A DNA stretch of 64,000 nucleotides from an uncultured Erysipelotrichaceae bacterium (GCA_947569705.1 CANOSP010000004.1:1-64000); one strand, 5' to 3'. Counted from the first letter of the stretch, positions 7,697-14,097 are shown. Notes: generated from the sequence alone by a model not told the origin. Made by a program: numbers and translations.

Positions 7697-7726
7697 AATT
7701 CCTTTTCATTACTGAAACACATGAAT

Positions 7727-7751
7727 GCAAAAGGTCAATTTGTCCGTTTGC
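7727..7751. repeat. 25-bp inverted repeat, left end of toxin segment
   Basis: Begins GCAAAAGGTCAATTTGTCCG and matches the reverse complement of 9320-9344 at 24 of 25 positions. A shorter inverted copy of the core (GGACAAATTGAC) also occurs at 7889-7900. The 7752-8102 interval holds a hairpin (ACCGTCC / GGACGGT, about 7860-7883) and no supported gene. Confidence 0.75.
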
Positions 7752-8102
7752 TTAGCTTCAGATTTCTTTACAGCAAATCCTTAAATTTAGGAATCGCAAG
7801 CAATTTCCTGTAACTCTCTGTATTTTAAAACGAATCGTGACTTTCACGAAATGCTGTAACCGTCCTAAATTTCAGGACGGTTGCAACCAAGGACAAATTG
7901 ACTGCGGTCGGTGTACGTTAAAATCAATTCTAAGGGGGCAAACAGGCTGAATCACGGTGGTTTGCTATTGAATGGTAAGAGAAGCTGCTTTTGACTATTC
8001 TGCGTTCTATGCGCTGTTATTGGTGGTTATATGATATGCAGTTGAAAAGGGGAAGATTCTTATCTCCAGTAAACGGTCGAGATTTACAGATAATATTAAT
8101 AC

Positions 8103-8191
8103 ATTGGGTGGGCGATAGTTCCACCATCTCATCGAGCATAAGCCCTACACTTGACATTTTCATGCGTGATAGCCATCTTTCTATCCTCAAT
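8103..8191. repeat. 89-bp repeat, copy 1
   Basis: Near-identical to 12592-12680, with 2 mismatches in 89. On the minus strand it carries a 15-codon frame, MAITHENVKCRAYAR, followed by a GGTGG/CCACC hairpin (8107-8125). The DNA on either side of the two copies has diverged much more, which makes this block stand out. Confidence 0.8.
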
Positions 8192-8223
8192 GTATAGCTA
8201 TTATACGATATTTTTATTTAATA

Positions 8224-8844
8224 TTAACCCTTTACTAGACTTTCCCGATAATCTTCTATTTCTTTTTGTAATTTAGTTACATTCTCTTTTAATTGGTTTC
8301 TTTCTTTTAATAAATCCTCATATTCTCTATAAAATGATGCGAAATGTTTTTGAATTGTCATGTGTTCTATGTTTTTAAAAGCATCGCTATGTATATCAAA
8401 ACGAGCATCATGGCTATATAAAATTCTATTTATGCTTACAGAGCGCAAATCGTTTAACTTGATTACAGAATCATGGTTTATAAATTTAAATTCATCACTT
8501 TTTAATAAATAGAAATCGCTTATTGATTGATTATTACTTACAGGATGATAAGCATCAGCATGGATGTCAGGCTTATATGAAAATATTGGCAACACATATA
8601 ATAATTGTTTTCTTACTCCAATGACAACCCCTCTATGTTCGTATGACATTTCAGGAACAAAGTTTTTACCAAAATCAAATTGATATATTTCACCTTTTTT
8701 TACACGTCTCCGTTGCTTGATTCCCATTTTAGATAGAGCCCATTTTATTTCAGATTTCGATATTCTCGATATTTCATCACTTCCATTAAGTTTCTGTATA
8801 ACATCGTTTGTTTTATTTATAGCATCAAGATATTTTTTATACAT
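8224..8844 (-). CDS. MazF/PemK-fold toxin, long form
   Basis: About 206 residues. Counting from the upstream ATG at 8850, the MazF-like barrel starts at residues 50-60 (RVKKGEIYQFDFG). It continues through EHRGVVIG (71-78), which offers the conserved Arg, and LLYVLPIFS (83-91), which offers the Ser/Thr-side motif. MazF-fold toxins are mostly endoribonucleases. Here a helical arm of 48 residues precedes the barrel and a coiled coil (ERNQLKENVTKLQKEIEDYRE) ends it. The ATG at 8844 is preferred over 8850 because AGGGAG lies 8 nt before it. No protein antitoxin is adjacent. A promoter, four hairpins and a terminator lie directly upstream, so an RNA antitoxin or structured leader is possible. Confidence 0.75.
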   Translation of the reverse strand: MYKKYLDAINKTNDVIQKLNGSDEISRISKSEIKWALSKMGIKQRRRVKKGEIYQFDFGKNFVPEMSYEHRGVVIGVRKQLLYVLPIFSYKPDIHADAYHPVSNNQSISDFYLLKSDEFKFINHDSVIKLNDLRSVSINRILYSHDARFDIHSDAFKNIEHMTIQKHFASFYREYEDLLKERNQLKENVTKLQKEIEDYRESLVKG

Positions 8845-8863
8845 TCCCATCTCTCCCTTAATG

Positions 8864-8892
8864 AAAAAGGATGCAGACGTCTCCGCACCCTT
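8864..8892 (-). terminator. Terminator between structured RNA and toxin gene
   Basis: On the minus strand: 11-bp stem (8882-8892 with 8867-8877, two G-U pairs) closed by a 4-nt loop, then UUUU. It lies 14-20 bases before the toxin start, so most transcripts from the upstream promoter would stop here. Confidence 0.75.
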
Positions 8893-8996
8893 CTAGGCTC
8901 TCGCCTAGGTGACCTCGTCGGTCAAAGAAACTCCTTCAATAGTGGCTTTGTCAGCCAAATATAACAATATAAATCTATACCAATTTATATATGTTT
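8864..8996 (-). ncRNA. Candidate structured RNA upstream of the MazF-like toxin
   Basis: About 130 nt on the minus strand from the predicted promoter to the terminator. Visible hairpins in order are GGCT-loop-AGCC (8944-8956), GACC-loop-GGTC (8911-8923), CTAGGC-GAGA-GCCTAG (8893-8908, a GNRA tetraloop) and the terminator stem (8867-8892). No reading frame of note is present. An RNA, a terminator and then a MazF-fold toxin is the layout of type III toxin-antitoxin loci, but the tandem repeats usual for ToxI-type antitoxins are absent. It may instead be an attenuating leader. Confidence 0.55.
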
Positions 8997-9002
8997 ATAG
9001 AT

Positions 9003-9031
9003 ATATTACTCTATTATTTCTTGAATGTCAA
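9003..9031 (-). promoter_or_regulatory. Sigma-A-type promoter for the structured RNA/toxin
   Basis: Minus strand TTGACA (9026-9031), 17-nt spacer, TAATAT (9003-9008). Predicted transcription start is near 8996. It is an almost ideal promoter, unusual for a toxin gene unless restrained downstream. Confidence 0.75.
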
Positions 9032-9179
9032 ATACTATTTAACACAAAACAGCACGTAATAAGCACATAGTGATATGTAACAGCATGAAACAAGTATAAA
9101 CCTTATTGATATATTAGGCTGTCATCAAAAAGAGGAAAGCCTTAAATAGTTGCAATATTGAGGGTTTATTGGGTAGATA

Positions 9180-9319
9180 GAAGCACCCCCATTACAAAAA
9201 GACACCTCATTAAAAGTGTCCTTTGTGATGTAATGCTTGGCTGGTCTATCAACTCCAGCATTTCTTTTCAGCTCATAGGCGCGTAGCGATAGGTTTTCTA
9301 CTTCAAGCATTCATAGTTG
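9180..9319. repeat. Diverged repeat, copy 1
   Basis: 9201-9319 resembles 12867-12987. Shared blocks include ATGCTTGGCTGGT, CCAGCATTTCTTTTCAGCTC, GTAGCGATAG and CTACTTCA. On the minus strand copy 1 keeps a 61-codon frame (9125-9310, MLEVENLSLRAYELKRNAGV...). Copy 2 has a frameshift in the same frame, so coding function is doubtful. Confidence 0.6.
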
Positions 9320-9344
9320 GCGAACGGACAAATTGACCTTTTGC
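9320..9344. repeat. 25-bp inverted repeat, right end of toxin segment
   Basis: Partner of 7727-7751 in reverse orientation, one mismatch. The pair bounds 1.6 kb holding the 89-bp repeat, the MazF-like toxin and its upstream RNA. The matching place in the second module (near 12988-13012) is recognisable but diverged. Confidence 0.75.
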
Positions 9345-9403
9345 CATGTCAATATGATATAACATAGTTACCTATTTGTAAAAGCTGTATTTGAATTAGA
9401 ATC

Positions 9404-9763
9404 TTATGGTTTTGGTTTATTCTCACCATTCTTTTTTTTGAGAGTTAAATAAGCCGTAATTGCTGCTATGGTCGTTGAACCTAAGAAAGTAACTATTTGC
9501 GTTGTCGCATTTAGACAGTCTTTAAATTCAAGCTTATACGGTTCTAATTTGAATTTTTCCCAAGCTATCAAACTGTAATAATATGTAACGTCTAAAGCTA
9601 TAAATATTAATAAAGCTATTCCAAAACCACAAAAGATAATAAAGATTATATCATCTGATTTTTTACTCTGTAATTTTCCATTTTGTTTCAACACAAGAAC
9701 TACTGCAGAAAAACACACTATTAATAATGCAATAACACTTATATAGAGGTTAAATGAGATCAT
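9404..9763 (-). CDS. Small phage membrane protein, three TM segments
   Basis: 119 residues. Hydrophobic spans lie at about 5-25 (LYISVIALLIVCFSAVVLVL), 38-60 (IIFIIFCGFGIALLIFIALD) and 88-108 (TQIVTFLGSTTIAAITAYLT), with a lysine-rich C-terminus. It starts 5 bases after the Cro-like gene ends, with AAGGA upstream, so the two form one operon. Small membrane proteins beside phage regulators can act in superinfection exclusion or as holin-like proteins, but nothing in the sequence decides this. The second module lacks it. Confidence 0.55.
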   Translation of the reverse strand: MISFNLYISVIALLIVCFSAVVLVLKQNGKLQSKKSDDIIFIIFCGFGIALLIFIALDVTYYYSLIAWEKFKLEPYKLEFKDCLNATTQIVTFLGSTTIAAITAYLTLKKKNGENKPKP

Positions 9764-9767
9764 TGTA

Positions 9768-10007
9768 TCATTCCTTTTCCTGCTTTAAATCCGACTTATC
9801 AAATTCAATCAACGGCCTACCTGTTTCATTATCATTGAATGCAAGCGTTGTATTAGTAAGATCAGCTAACGCTATCAAATCGGCAGCATTCCATGATGAA
9901 CGTGCTATTTTATTTGAAATATTAGCTTGGCTTCTTTTAGTGTGATTTGCATAACTGGTTACCGTTTCACCCTTTAATTGTAATAATGCTTTAATCTTGT
10001 TATTCAT
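9768..10007 (-). CDS. Cro/XRE-type HTH regulator
   Basis: 79 residues. KALLQLKGETVTSYANHTKRSQANISNKIARSSW is a lambda-repressor-like helix-turn-helix as found in small phage and conjugative-element regulators. The C-terminal acidic tail is short. It is divergent from the 10174 gene across a 166-bp region with a TTGACA promoter and ACGAAAACGT, a likely operator. A truncated copy of this gene lies at 13745-13903. Confidence 0.7.
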   Translation of the reverse strand: MNNKIKALLQLKGETVTSYANHTKRSQANISNKIARSSWNAADLIALADLTNTTLAFNDNETGRPLIEFDKSDLKQEKE

Positions 10008-10103
10008 AGGTATTTTCCTCCTTCTTTATCATTATATCACTAAATCGTTATTTTAACAAATGATAAAATTATAAAAAAAACACTAAAACATTATTAAAAA
10101 GTG

Positions 10104-10131
10104 TTGACATATAACGAAAACGTGATACAAT
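10104..10131 (+). promoter_or_regulatory. Promoter for 10174-11846 genes with operator-like core
   Basis: TTGACA (10104-10109), 16-nt spacer, TACAAT (10126-10131). The spacer holds ATAACGAAAACGT. The reverse complement of this 13-mer recurs at about 13911-13923 beside the truncated Cro-like gene, suggesting that the Cro-like protein binds it. Confidence 0.65.
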
Positions 10132-10173
10132 ATACCTGTAAGATAGATAAGGCAATCACAGGAGGTAAGAGCC

Positions 10174-10395
10174 ATGAACTTAACAAGCAGCTATTACGAA
10201 GCAGAAAAGAGATACTTAACACCGGCAGAGATGAACAGCAAGACAGAACAGCATTTACAGGCTGTTAAGGAATTAAAAGACATGATCTACAGCTTAGAGA
10301 ATGAATTAGATGAACTGTATGAAGCTGGCATCACTGACGATGAAAAGGAATGGGAGCTAGAGGAACTAAAAGAACGCCTATCATCAATGGCTTAA
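10174..10395 (+). CDS. Small acidic coiled-coil phage protein
   Basis: 73 residues, acidic and helical throughout (EQHLQAVKELKDMIYSLENELDELYEAG). CAGGAGG lies 10 nt before the ATG. It is the first gene of a plus-strand set running to 11846. A 52-bp fragment of it (10242-10293) recurs at 13924-13975 fused to a broken Cro-like gene. No function recognised. Confidence 0.5.
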   Translation: MNLTSSYYEAEKRYLTPAEMNSKTEQHLQAVKELKDMIYSLENELDELYEAGITDDEKEWELEELKERLSSMA

Positions 10396-10444
10396 TTACC
10401 GCCTTATGATTGCCTACTATTTTAAATGTAAAGGAGCAAAGACA

Positions 10445-10720
10445 ATGAGTAATGAGGAAATGACAGCAAAGCTGAATGAAATCAGCAAAGCAAAGAAGCA
10501 GTATACCAAACTGAAAGCGAAGATTGAACAGCTTCAGAGTGAGCTTAAACAAGAAATGACCGTAAGAGGCACAGAGACAGAAACCATTGGTGATTACAAA
10601 GTACAGTGTATCTCTTATGCTTACAGCCAGTTTGATGCTAAGAGCTTCAAAGAAGAACACCCACGTTTATATAACCGTTATGCAGTGCCTACCACACGCA
10701 GACGGCTTACAATTCAATAA
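10445..10720 (+). CDS. Phage protein of unknown function (Gp157-like size and layout)
   Basis: 91 residues from the ATG at 10445, which has AAAGGAG upstream; the in-frame start at 10406 lacks one. Residues 1-40 are a coiled coil (KKQYTKLKAKIEQLQSELKQ). The rest (IGDYKVQCISYAYSQFDAKSF, HPRLYNRY, RRLTI) resembles the C-terminal half of Siphovirus host-nuclease-related or Gp157-like proteins. The resemblance is loose and I would not assign a function. Confidence 0.45.
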   Translation: MSNEEMTAKLNEISKAKKQYTKLKAKIEQLQSELKQEMTVRGTETETIGDYKVQCISYAYSQFDAKSFKEEHPRLYNRYAVPTTRRRLTIQ

Positions 10721-10724
10721 AAAG

Positions 10725-10808
10725 GACATACGTAAGGGATAGTAAAAGCCTTATGTATGTCACGTGTTGTGGCTTCCTGATGCGCCAACATCATAAGAGG
10801 AAGTCACA
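10725..10808 (+). ncRNA. Two strong hairpins in an intergenic gap
   Basis: Stem 1: 13 bp, 10725-10737 with 10749-10761 (one G-U). Stem 2: 11 bp, 10768-10778 with 10798-10808 (one G-U), with an inner GATG/CATC stem. They are separated by only 6 bases and no T-run follows. This may be a small RNA or a processing/antitermination structure between the 10720 and 10876 genes. Confidence 0.4.
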
Positions 10809-10875
10809 GCGGTATAATATCATAATTGCATTAAAGGTACAATGAAAAATGACAAATCAAGGAGAGATGAAATAA

Positions 10876-11439
10876 ATGGATAATAATATGATTGCTGGGA
10901 TGAAACTGGTGCAGTACCCTAATTTAGTGATAGCGCATAAATGCGGTTGGAATATTGACGCTTTAGCATGTGGCGCAGAGGTATCAAAAGAAGTCATGAT
11001 CGATGTGTTAAACAGCGATGATGACCTTACATTTAGTGAAAAGGTTCGCCTTGCTAATTACATCGAAATAGATTATCGTGTGCTATTCGCTCCGAGGATA
11101 AGCTTTATTGACACGAGAAAGCCGAAATGGAAATTGTTTATTCAAGGCATGGATCAAAAGTATACCGATATATTAAATGCCTTGGGAGAGTGTGAAAAGC
11201 CGTGGAGATTGCGATATTACGAGGATATAAAAAGCGTTATGAGTAAAACGCAGCTTATATGGTATGTGCAGCTACTTTATTCCAAGCGTGAGCTTACAAT
11301 GGTTCATCATGATATATGCTATAAGCCAAAGGTTAGATCAAAACCGATCCAGTGTAAGGTTAGCACAGTGGGTAATATAGATCGTTGGAATGAAAGCAAG
11401 ACGACACAATACCGAAGTCTATACAAGACGCTTCAATAA
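10876..11439 (+). CDS. Phage/plasmid protein of unknown function, possible N-terminal HTH
   Basis: 187 residues. Residues 20-65 (KCGWNIDALACGAEVSKEVMIDVLNSDDDLTF) could form a helix-turn-helix, and the rest is Trp/Tyr-rich and mixed alpha/beta. AAGGAG lies 11 nt before the ATG. The C-terminus overlaps a 53-residue frame that starts at 11390. No family recognised; regulator is the most that context and the HTH suggest. Confidence 0.45.
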   Translation: MDNNMIAGMKLVQYPNLVIAHKCGWNIDALACGAEVSKEVMIDVLNSDDDLTFSEKVRLANYIEIDYRVLFAPRISFIDTRKPKWKLFIQGMDQKYTDILNALGECEKPWRLRYYEDIKSVMSKTQLIWYVQLLYSKRELTMVHHDICYKPKVRSKPIQCKVSTVGNIDRWNESKTTQYRSLYKTLQ

Positions 11440-11551
11440 GCAACCGAAAGATTATGAGGAAGTCAAGGCATGGATCAACAACATAGTAAAGGGAAGTGAT
11501 GCCAAGGATTGCGGTAATACCGTATTGCCGTACTTGGGAGAGGTTCAATAA
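11390..11551 (+). CDS. Small phage protein, 53 residues
   Basis: Reads MKARRHNTEVYTRRFNKQPK and ends LPYLGEVQ. It overlaps the previous gene by 50 bases in another frame and ends on TAATG, where the next gene starts. The ribosome site is weak. Tight stop-start coupling with the next two genes is the main support. Confidence 0.4.
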   Translation: MKARRHNTEVYTRRFNKQPKDYEEVKAWINNIVKGSDAKDCGNTVLPYLGEVQ

Positions 11552-11721
11552 TGGCAAGGATAGAGATACATAGGGATGCCGTTAAAAGTTTCATCTACTA
11601 TGATCTTGAAGATAACAGTATAAATCTTTGCATCGGCAAACATGACGACATGATCGATGTATTTAGATTTGCTTATGCTGAAATGAAGAAAAGGAATTGC
11701 TTCAGGGGATTAAGTGAATGA
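11551..11721 (+). CDS. Small phage protein, 56 residues
   Basis: Reads MARIEIHRDAVKSFIYYDLE, then INLCIGKHDDMIDVFRFAYAE. GGGAGAGG precedes the ATG and the start overlaps the previous stop (TAATG). It is probably a beta-rich small protein. No function recognised; it is coupled by ATGA to the next gene. Confidence 0.5.
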   Translation: MARIEIHRDAVKSFIYYDLEDNSINLCIGKHDDMIDVFRFAYAEMKKRNCFRGLSE

Positions 11722-11846
11722 CATTGATTGTTATATGGTCTCTGTGTACATTGATATATCAATGGAAGCAAATAGGTATTGATACATTAAATTACTATGA
11801 TGATCCTGATTACTTTAACCAATTAGATAATATAAAAGAAATGTAA
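11718..11846 (+). CDS. Small membrane-anchored phage protein, 42 residues
   Basis: Starts MTLIVIWSLCTLIYQW, one short hydrophobic segment, followed by an acidic tail (NYYDDPDYFNQLDNIKEM). ATGA overlap with the upstream gene. It is the last gene before a terminator and the att-like site, so it ends the element. Function unknown. Confidence 0.45.
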   Translation: MTLIVIWSLCTLIYQWKQIGIDTLNYYDDPDYFNQLDNIKEM

Positions 11847-11847
11847 C

Positions 11848-11876
11848 GAGGCACTTAAAAGGTGCTTTTTCATTAT
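11848..11876 (+). terminator. Terminator at the right end of the element
   Basis: GGCACTT / AAGGTGC-type stem followed by TTTTT, directly after the 11846 stop. Confidence 0.6.
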
Positions 11877-11884
11877 AAAAGGAC

Positions 11885-11931
11885 CTCTAAACTCAACACA
11901 TAAATAACACATTTTTAACACATAACACACG
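11885..11931. other. att-like site, right end of the integrated element
   Basis: Shares CTCTAAACTCAACACAT with 55-71, then repeats CACATTTTTAACACA and AACACACG with two insertions relative to the left site. If both are att sites, the element is about 11.85 kb. Downstream, GATATGTAACAGCATG (about 11942-11957) also occurs at 9071-9086. Confidence 0.5.
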
Positions 11932-12066
11932 ATATACGTAATGATATGTAACAGCATGTAATGTATGTATCGGTTCAAAAGTCCTTTATATAAAGGCATA
12001 TAACAGCGTGTAACAAAGTGTAATAATATGAATCTCATAGCCTGAGGGGTCACCATTTTGATTTAT

Positions 12067-12097
12067 AAAGGCTTTCTGAAATGGGCGGAAAGCCTTT
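12067..12097. terminator. Strong hairpin between element and next module
   Basis: Perfect 10-bp stem AAAGGCTTTC / GAAAGCCTTT with an 11-nt loop and A/T flanks, suitable as a two-way terminator. Confidence 0.55.
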
Positions 12098-12123
12098 ATT
12101 TATGGGATTTGAGTTATCAGCGT

Positions 12124-12517
12124 TTAACCTGATATAAAGAATGATTTTTCTTTAAGTTTTGCCTTTTTCGTCTCGCTTATTGGATAAAGCGTTTTTATTT
12201 TAAATTCTTTAGATGATGATATTCTTACTGCAATTAAAGTGTTATCATCAAGCTATTTTACAAACTCTAAAGAGTTATTTTTATCGTTAAGTGATATGAA
12301 ATTAGGATTGTTAATTATTTCATTTATATTCAATATTGATTTTTTATATGCTTCTATACTTGAAAATTCATACTTATGTTTTTCAAAATGCTGATAACGA
12401 TCTTCATATAAAACGATTGACTTTTCTTTATAAATTTGTGGTAAATTGTATTTTTGTATATATGAACTAAAATGATTTTAATAACTCTCTTTTTTGTTCT
12501 ATTGTTAGCTTTGACAT
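12124..12517 (-). pseudogene. Broken phage-type nuclease-like gene (PBECR-like)
   Basis: A good start (GGAGGTG before ATG at 12517) begins MSKLTIEQKRELLKSF, then a frameshift near 12470-12474 is needed. The continuation reads HFEKHKYEFSSIEAYKKSIL, NINEIINNPNFISL, then an in-frame TAG (12253-12255), then LDDNTLIAVRISS and KIKTLYPISETKKAKL. The pattern of NP, a middle basic strand and YPISE resembles phage Barnase/EndoU/RelE-like (PBECR) nuclease domains. The family call is tentative; the loss of function is clear. Confidence 0.5.
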
Positions 12518-12591
12518 ATAAAAATGCACCTCCATTATTTGTGTCCAAATTTTGGGGTGCACTTCAAAATGGGAGTAAGATGATTAAGCTT

Positions 12592-12680
12592 ATTAGGTGG
12601 GCGATAGTTCCACCATCTCATCGAGCATAAGCCCTACACTTGACATTTTCATGCGCGATAGCCATCTTTCTATCCTCAAT
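12592..12680. repeat. 89-bp repeat, copy 2
   Basis: Two mismatches from 8103-8191. The mini-frame reads MAIAHENVKCRAYAR here (Thr to Ala). The 12681-12866 interval that follows holds no gene, whereas in module 1 the MazF-like toxin occupies this place. The 12518-13089 gap is therefore repeats only. Confidence 0.8.
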
Positions 12681-12866
12681 AAGCATAACCATGTTTCTAT
12701 GTCCACTATTATTATATGCTAGATTATGAAAGAAATCAAAATTTTTGAAACTTTTATAACAACACACAGAGATACACAATGATACGAAACAGCATAAAAC
12801 CAGCATGGTTTTCATTATTTTATGACACCCTTTAAGAGGTGTAACAGCATAGAATCTGCATAACAA

Positions 12867-13012
12867 AAGGACACCTATTAAGTGTCCCTTGTACTATTAT
12901 GCTTGGCTGGTAATCAAATCCAGCATTTCTTTTCAGCTCATATGGCACGTAGCGATAGATTCCCTACTTCAGGCATTCACAACTAGCAAACGGATATAAA
13001 AACCATTTGCCA
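12867..13012. repeat. Diverged repeat, copy 2
   Basis: Counterpart of 9201-9344, with an inverted stem GGACACCT/AGTGTCC near 12879-12898 conserved in outline. One extra base breaks the minus-strand frame after LSLRAI. The end (CAAACGG...CCATTTGCC) is a degraded version of the 25-bp inverted repeat. Confidence 0.6.
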
Positions 13013-13089
13013 TAATAATTGATATAACATAGCAATCTAAAAGAAAAGGAAATACAATTCTATAATTTTGACCCTTAGCGGTGCTAATC

Positions 13090-13365
13090 TTATTTTTGCC
13101 TATACACTTCTTTTCGATGTCCTACGGATACAATTTCAATAGTCAGTATTTGCTCGTACACAGTGCATATAATTCTATAGTTTCCAACACGATAGCGTAC
13201 ATAACTCGATAAATTACCTTTTAATTCCTTGTATTGCGGAATCGTATAAGGATTATCACAGTCCAGTAGATTGTGTTCAATCCATTTTATCAGAATTATC
13301 CTTGTAGGCTTATCAAGCTTGTGCAACTGTTTCAGTGCTTGCTTAGAATATTGTAGTTTATACAT
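13090..13365 (-). CDS. RelE/ParE-family toxin
   Basis: 91 residues, the usual size. Reads MYKLQYSKQALKQLHKLDKP, then the family core YKELKGNLSSYVRYRVGNYRIICTVYEQ and IEIVSVGHRKEVYRQ. Arg residues in YRVGNYR and the terminal HRKEVY match RelE-type mRNA interferases, and ParE-type gyrase inhibitors share the fold. It lies 8 bases after the antitoxin gene on the same strand, forming a normal type II operon. Confidence 0.88.
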   Translation of the reverse strand: MYKLQYSKQALKQLHKLDKPTRIILIKWIEHNLLDCDNPYTIPQYKELKGNLSSYVRYRVGNYRIICTVYEQILTIEIVSVGHRKEVYRQK

Positions 13366-13373
13366 AGTTTGCC

Positions 13374-13592
13374 TCAGTCTATTCCAAGCATGTCTTTAAC
13401 TTCTTCATGTGAATAAGAAACGGGATCTTTCATGTGTTCTGCATATGCTTCATCAGCGAGTTTAATATCGTACATATCCTCTAGTTTCTCATTAATAATT
13501 TTGCGAACATATTCGGATACACTGATACCCTCAAACTTTGCAATTTCTTTCAATTCTTTTTCAGCTTGTGTGTTTAATCTGATCGATAACAT
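13374..13592 (-). CDS. RelB-like antitoxin (ribbon-helix-helix)
   Basis: 72 residues from the ATG at 13592, chosen because AGAGGTG lies 6-7 nt before it; a 119-residue reading upstream has no support. MLSIRLNTQAEKELKEIAKFEG, then SVSEYVRKIINEKLED is a ribbon-helix-helix DNA-binding domain. The acidic C-terminus (YSHEEVKDMLGID) would wrap the toxin. A TGTATG/CATACA inverted repeat upstream is the likely operator. Confidence 0.85.
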   Translation of the reverse strand: MLSIRLNTQAEKELKEIAKFEGISVSEYVRKIINEKLEDMYDIKLADEAYAEHMKDPVSYSHEEVKDMLGID

Positions 13593-13613
13593 TAATATCA
13601 CCTCTATTATTAT

Positions 13614-13633
13614 TGTATGACAAATGACATACA
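13614..13633. promoter_or_regulatory. Probable antitoxin operator
   Basis: TGTATG-8 nt-CATACA inverted repeat directly upstream of the antitoxin start, where RHH antitoxins autoregulate. Binding is inferred. Confidence 0.45.
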
Positions 13634-13744
13634 TATGCAACAATATTTTTAAAACATTATTATTATTCGTCTTTTTAGTGGTTTGAATCTTTGCGATCTG
13701 AGAGTAAAAGGATGTCGGTAAAACCGATACCATTTAATAATCGC

Positions 13745-13903
13745 TTACTGGTCTTTGCTCTCTTTCAAATCTGATTTATCAAACTCAATCAACGGCTTAC
13801 CTGTTTCGTTATCATTGAATGCAAGCGTTGTATTGGTAAGATCAGCTAACGCTATTAAATCGGCAGCATTCCATGATGAATGCGCTATTTTATTTGAAAT
13901 ATT
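13745..13903 (-). pseudogene. Truncated copy of the Cro-like regulator
   Basis: Begins at NISNKIAHSSWNAAD and runs to the stop at 13745-13747, matching 9768-10007 closely. The first 28 or so residues, including the start codon and half of the helix-turn-helix, are missing. It cannot be expressed as a regulator from this copy. Confidence 0.8.
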
Positions 13904-13923
13904 TTATGTTACGTTTTCGTTAT

Positions 13924-13975
13924 GACAGAACAGCATTTACAGGCTGTAGAGGAATTAAAAGACATGATCTACAGC
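13924..13975 (+). pseudogene. 52-bp fragment of the 10174 gene
   Basis: Matches 10242-10293 with two mismatches. It is joined to the truncated Cro-like gene with only the ACGTTTTCGTTAT operator-like core between them. The deletion removed the promoter region and both gene starts. Confidence 0.75.
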
Positions 13976-14068
13976 CGGGAGTTTTAGTGTGTCCGCATTT
14001 TTTATCCTTCACAAAAGGGAGAACAAAGGGAATATGCAAATAAATGTACGAAAATACCCCGAAATCAC

Positions 14069-14097
14069 TTTAAAAAAATGCGATTGTGGATTATAAT
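14069..14097 (+). promoter_or_regulatory. Promoter of nifJ
   Basis: TTTAAA (14069-14074), 17-nt spacer, TATAAT (14092-14097), then AAGGAGG at 14119 before the ATG at 14138. Confidence 0.55.

Noticed and set aside
7991-8197. 68-residue plus-strand frame
   Set aside because: No ribosome site, and its end is the antisense of the 89-bp repeat.
8864-8996. Riboswitch upstream of the toxin gene
   Set aside because: The hairpins match no metabolite-binding class I know; RNA antitoxin or attenuator is kept as the better reading.
9125-9310. 61-residue minus-strand frame in the diverged repeat
   Set aside because: The parallel copy at 12867-12987 is frameshifted and no ribosome site is present; kept as a repeat.
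11823-12056. 77-residue minus-strand frame over the att-like site
   Set aside because: Covers the terminator, att-like repeats and AACACA blocks; low-complexity reading with no start signal.
12618-12866. 82-residue minus-strand frame ending in the mini-peptide of the 89-bp repeat
   Set aside because: The upstream part is not shared with the first copy and has no ribosome site.
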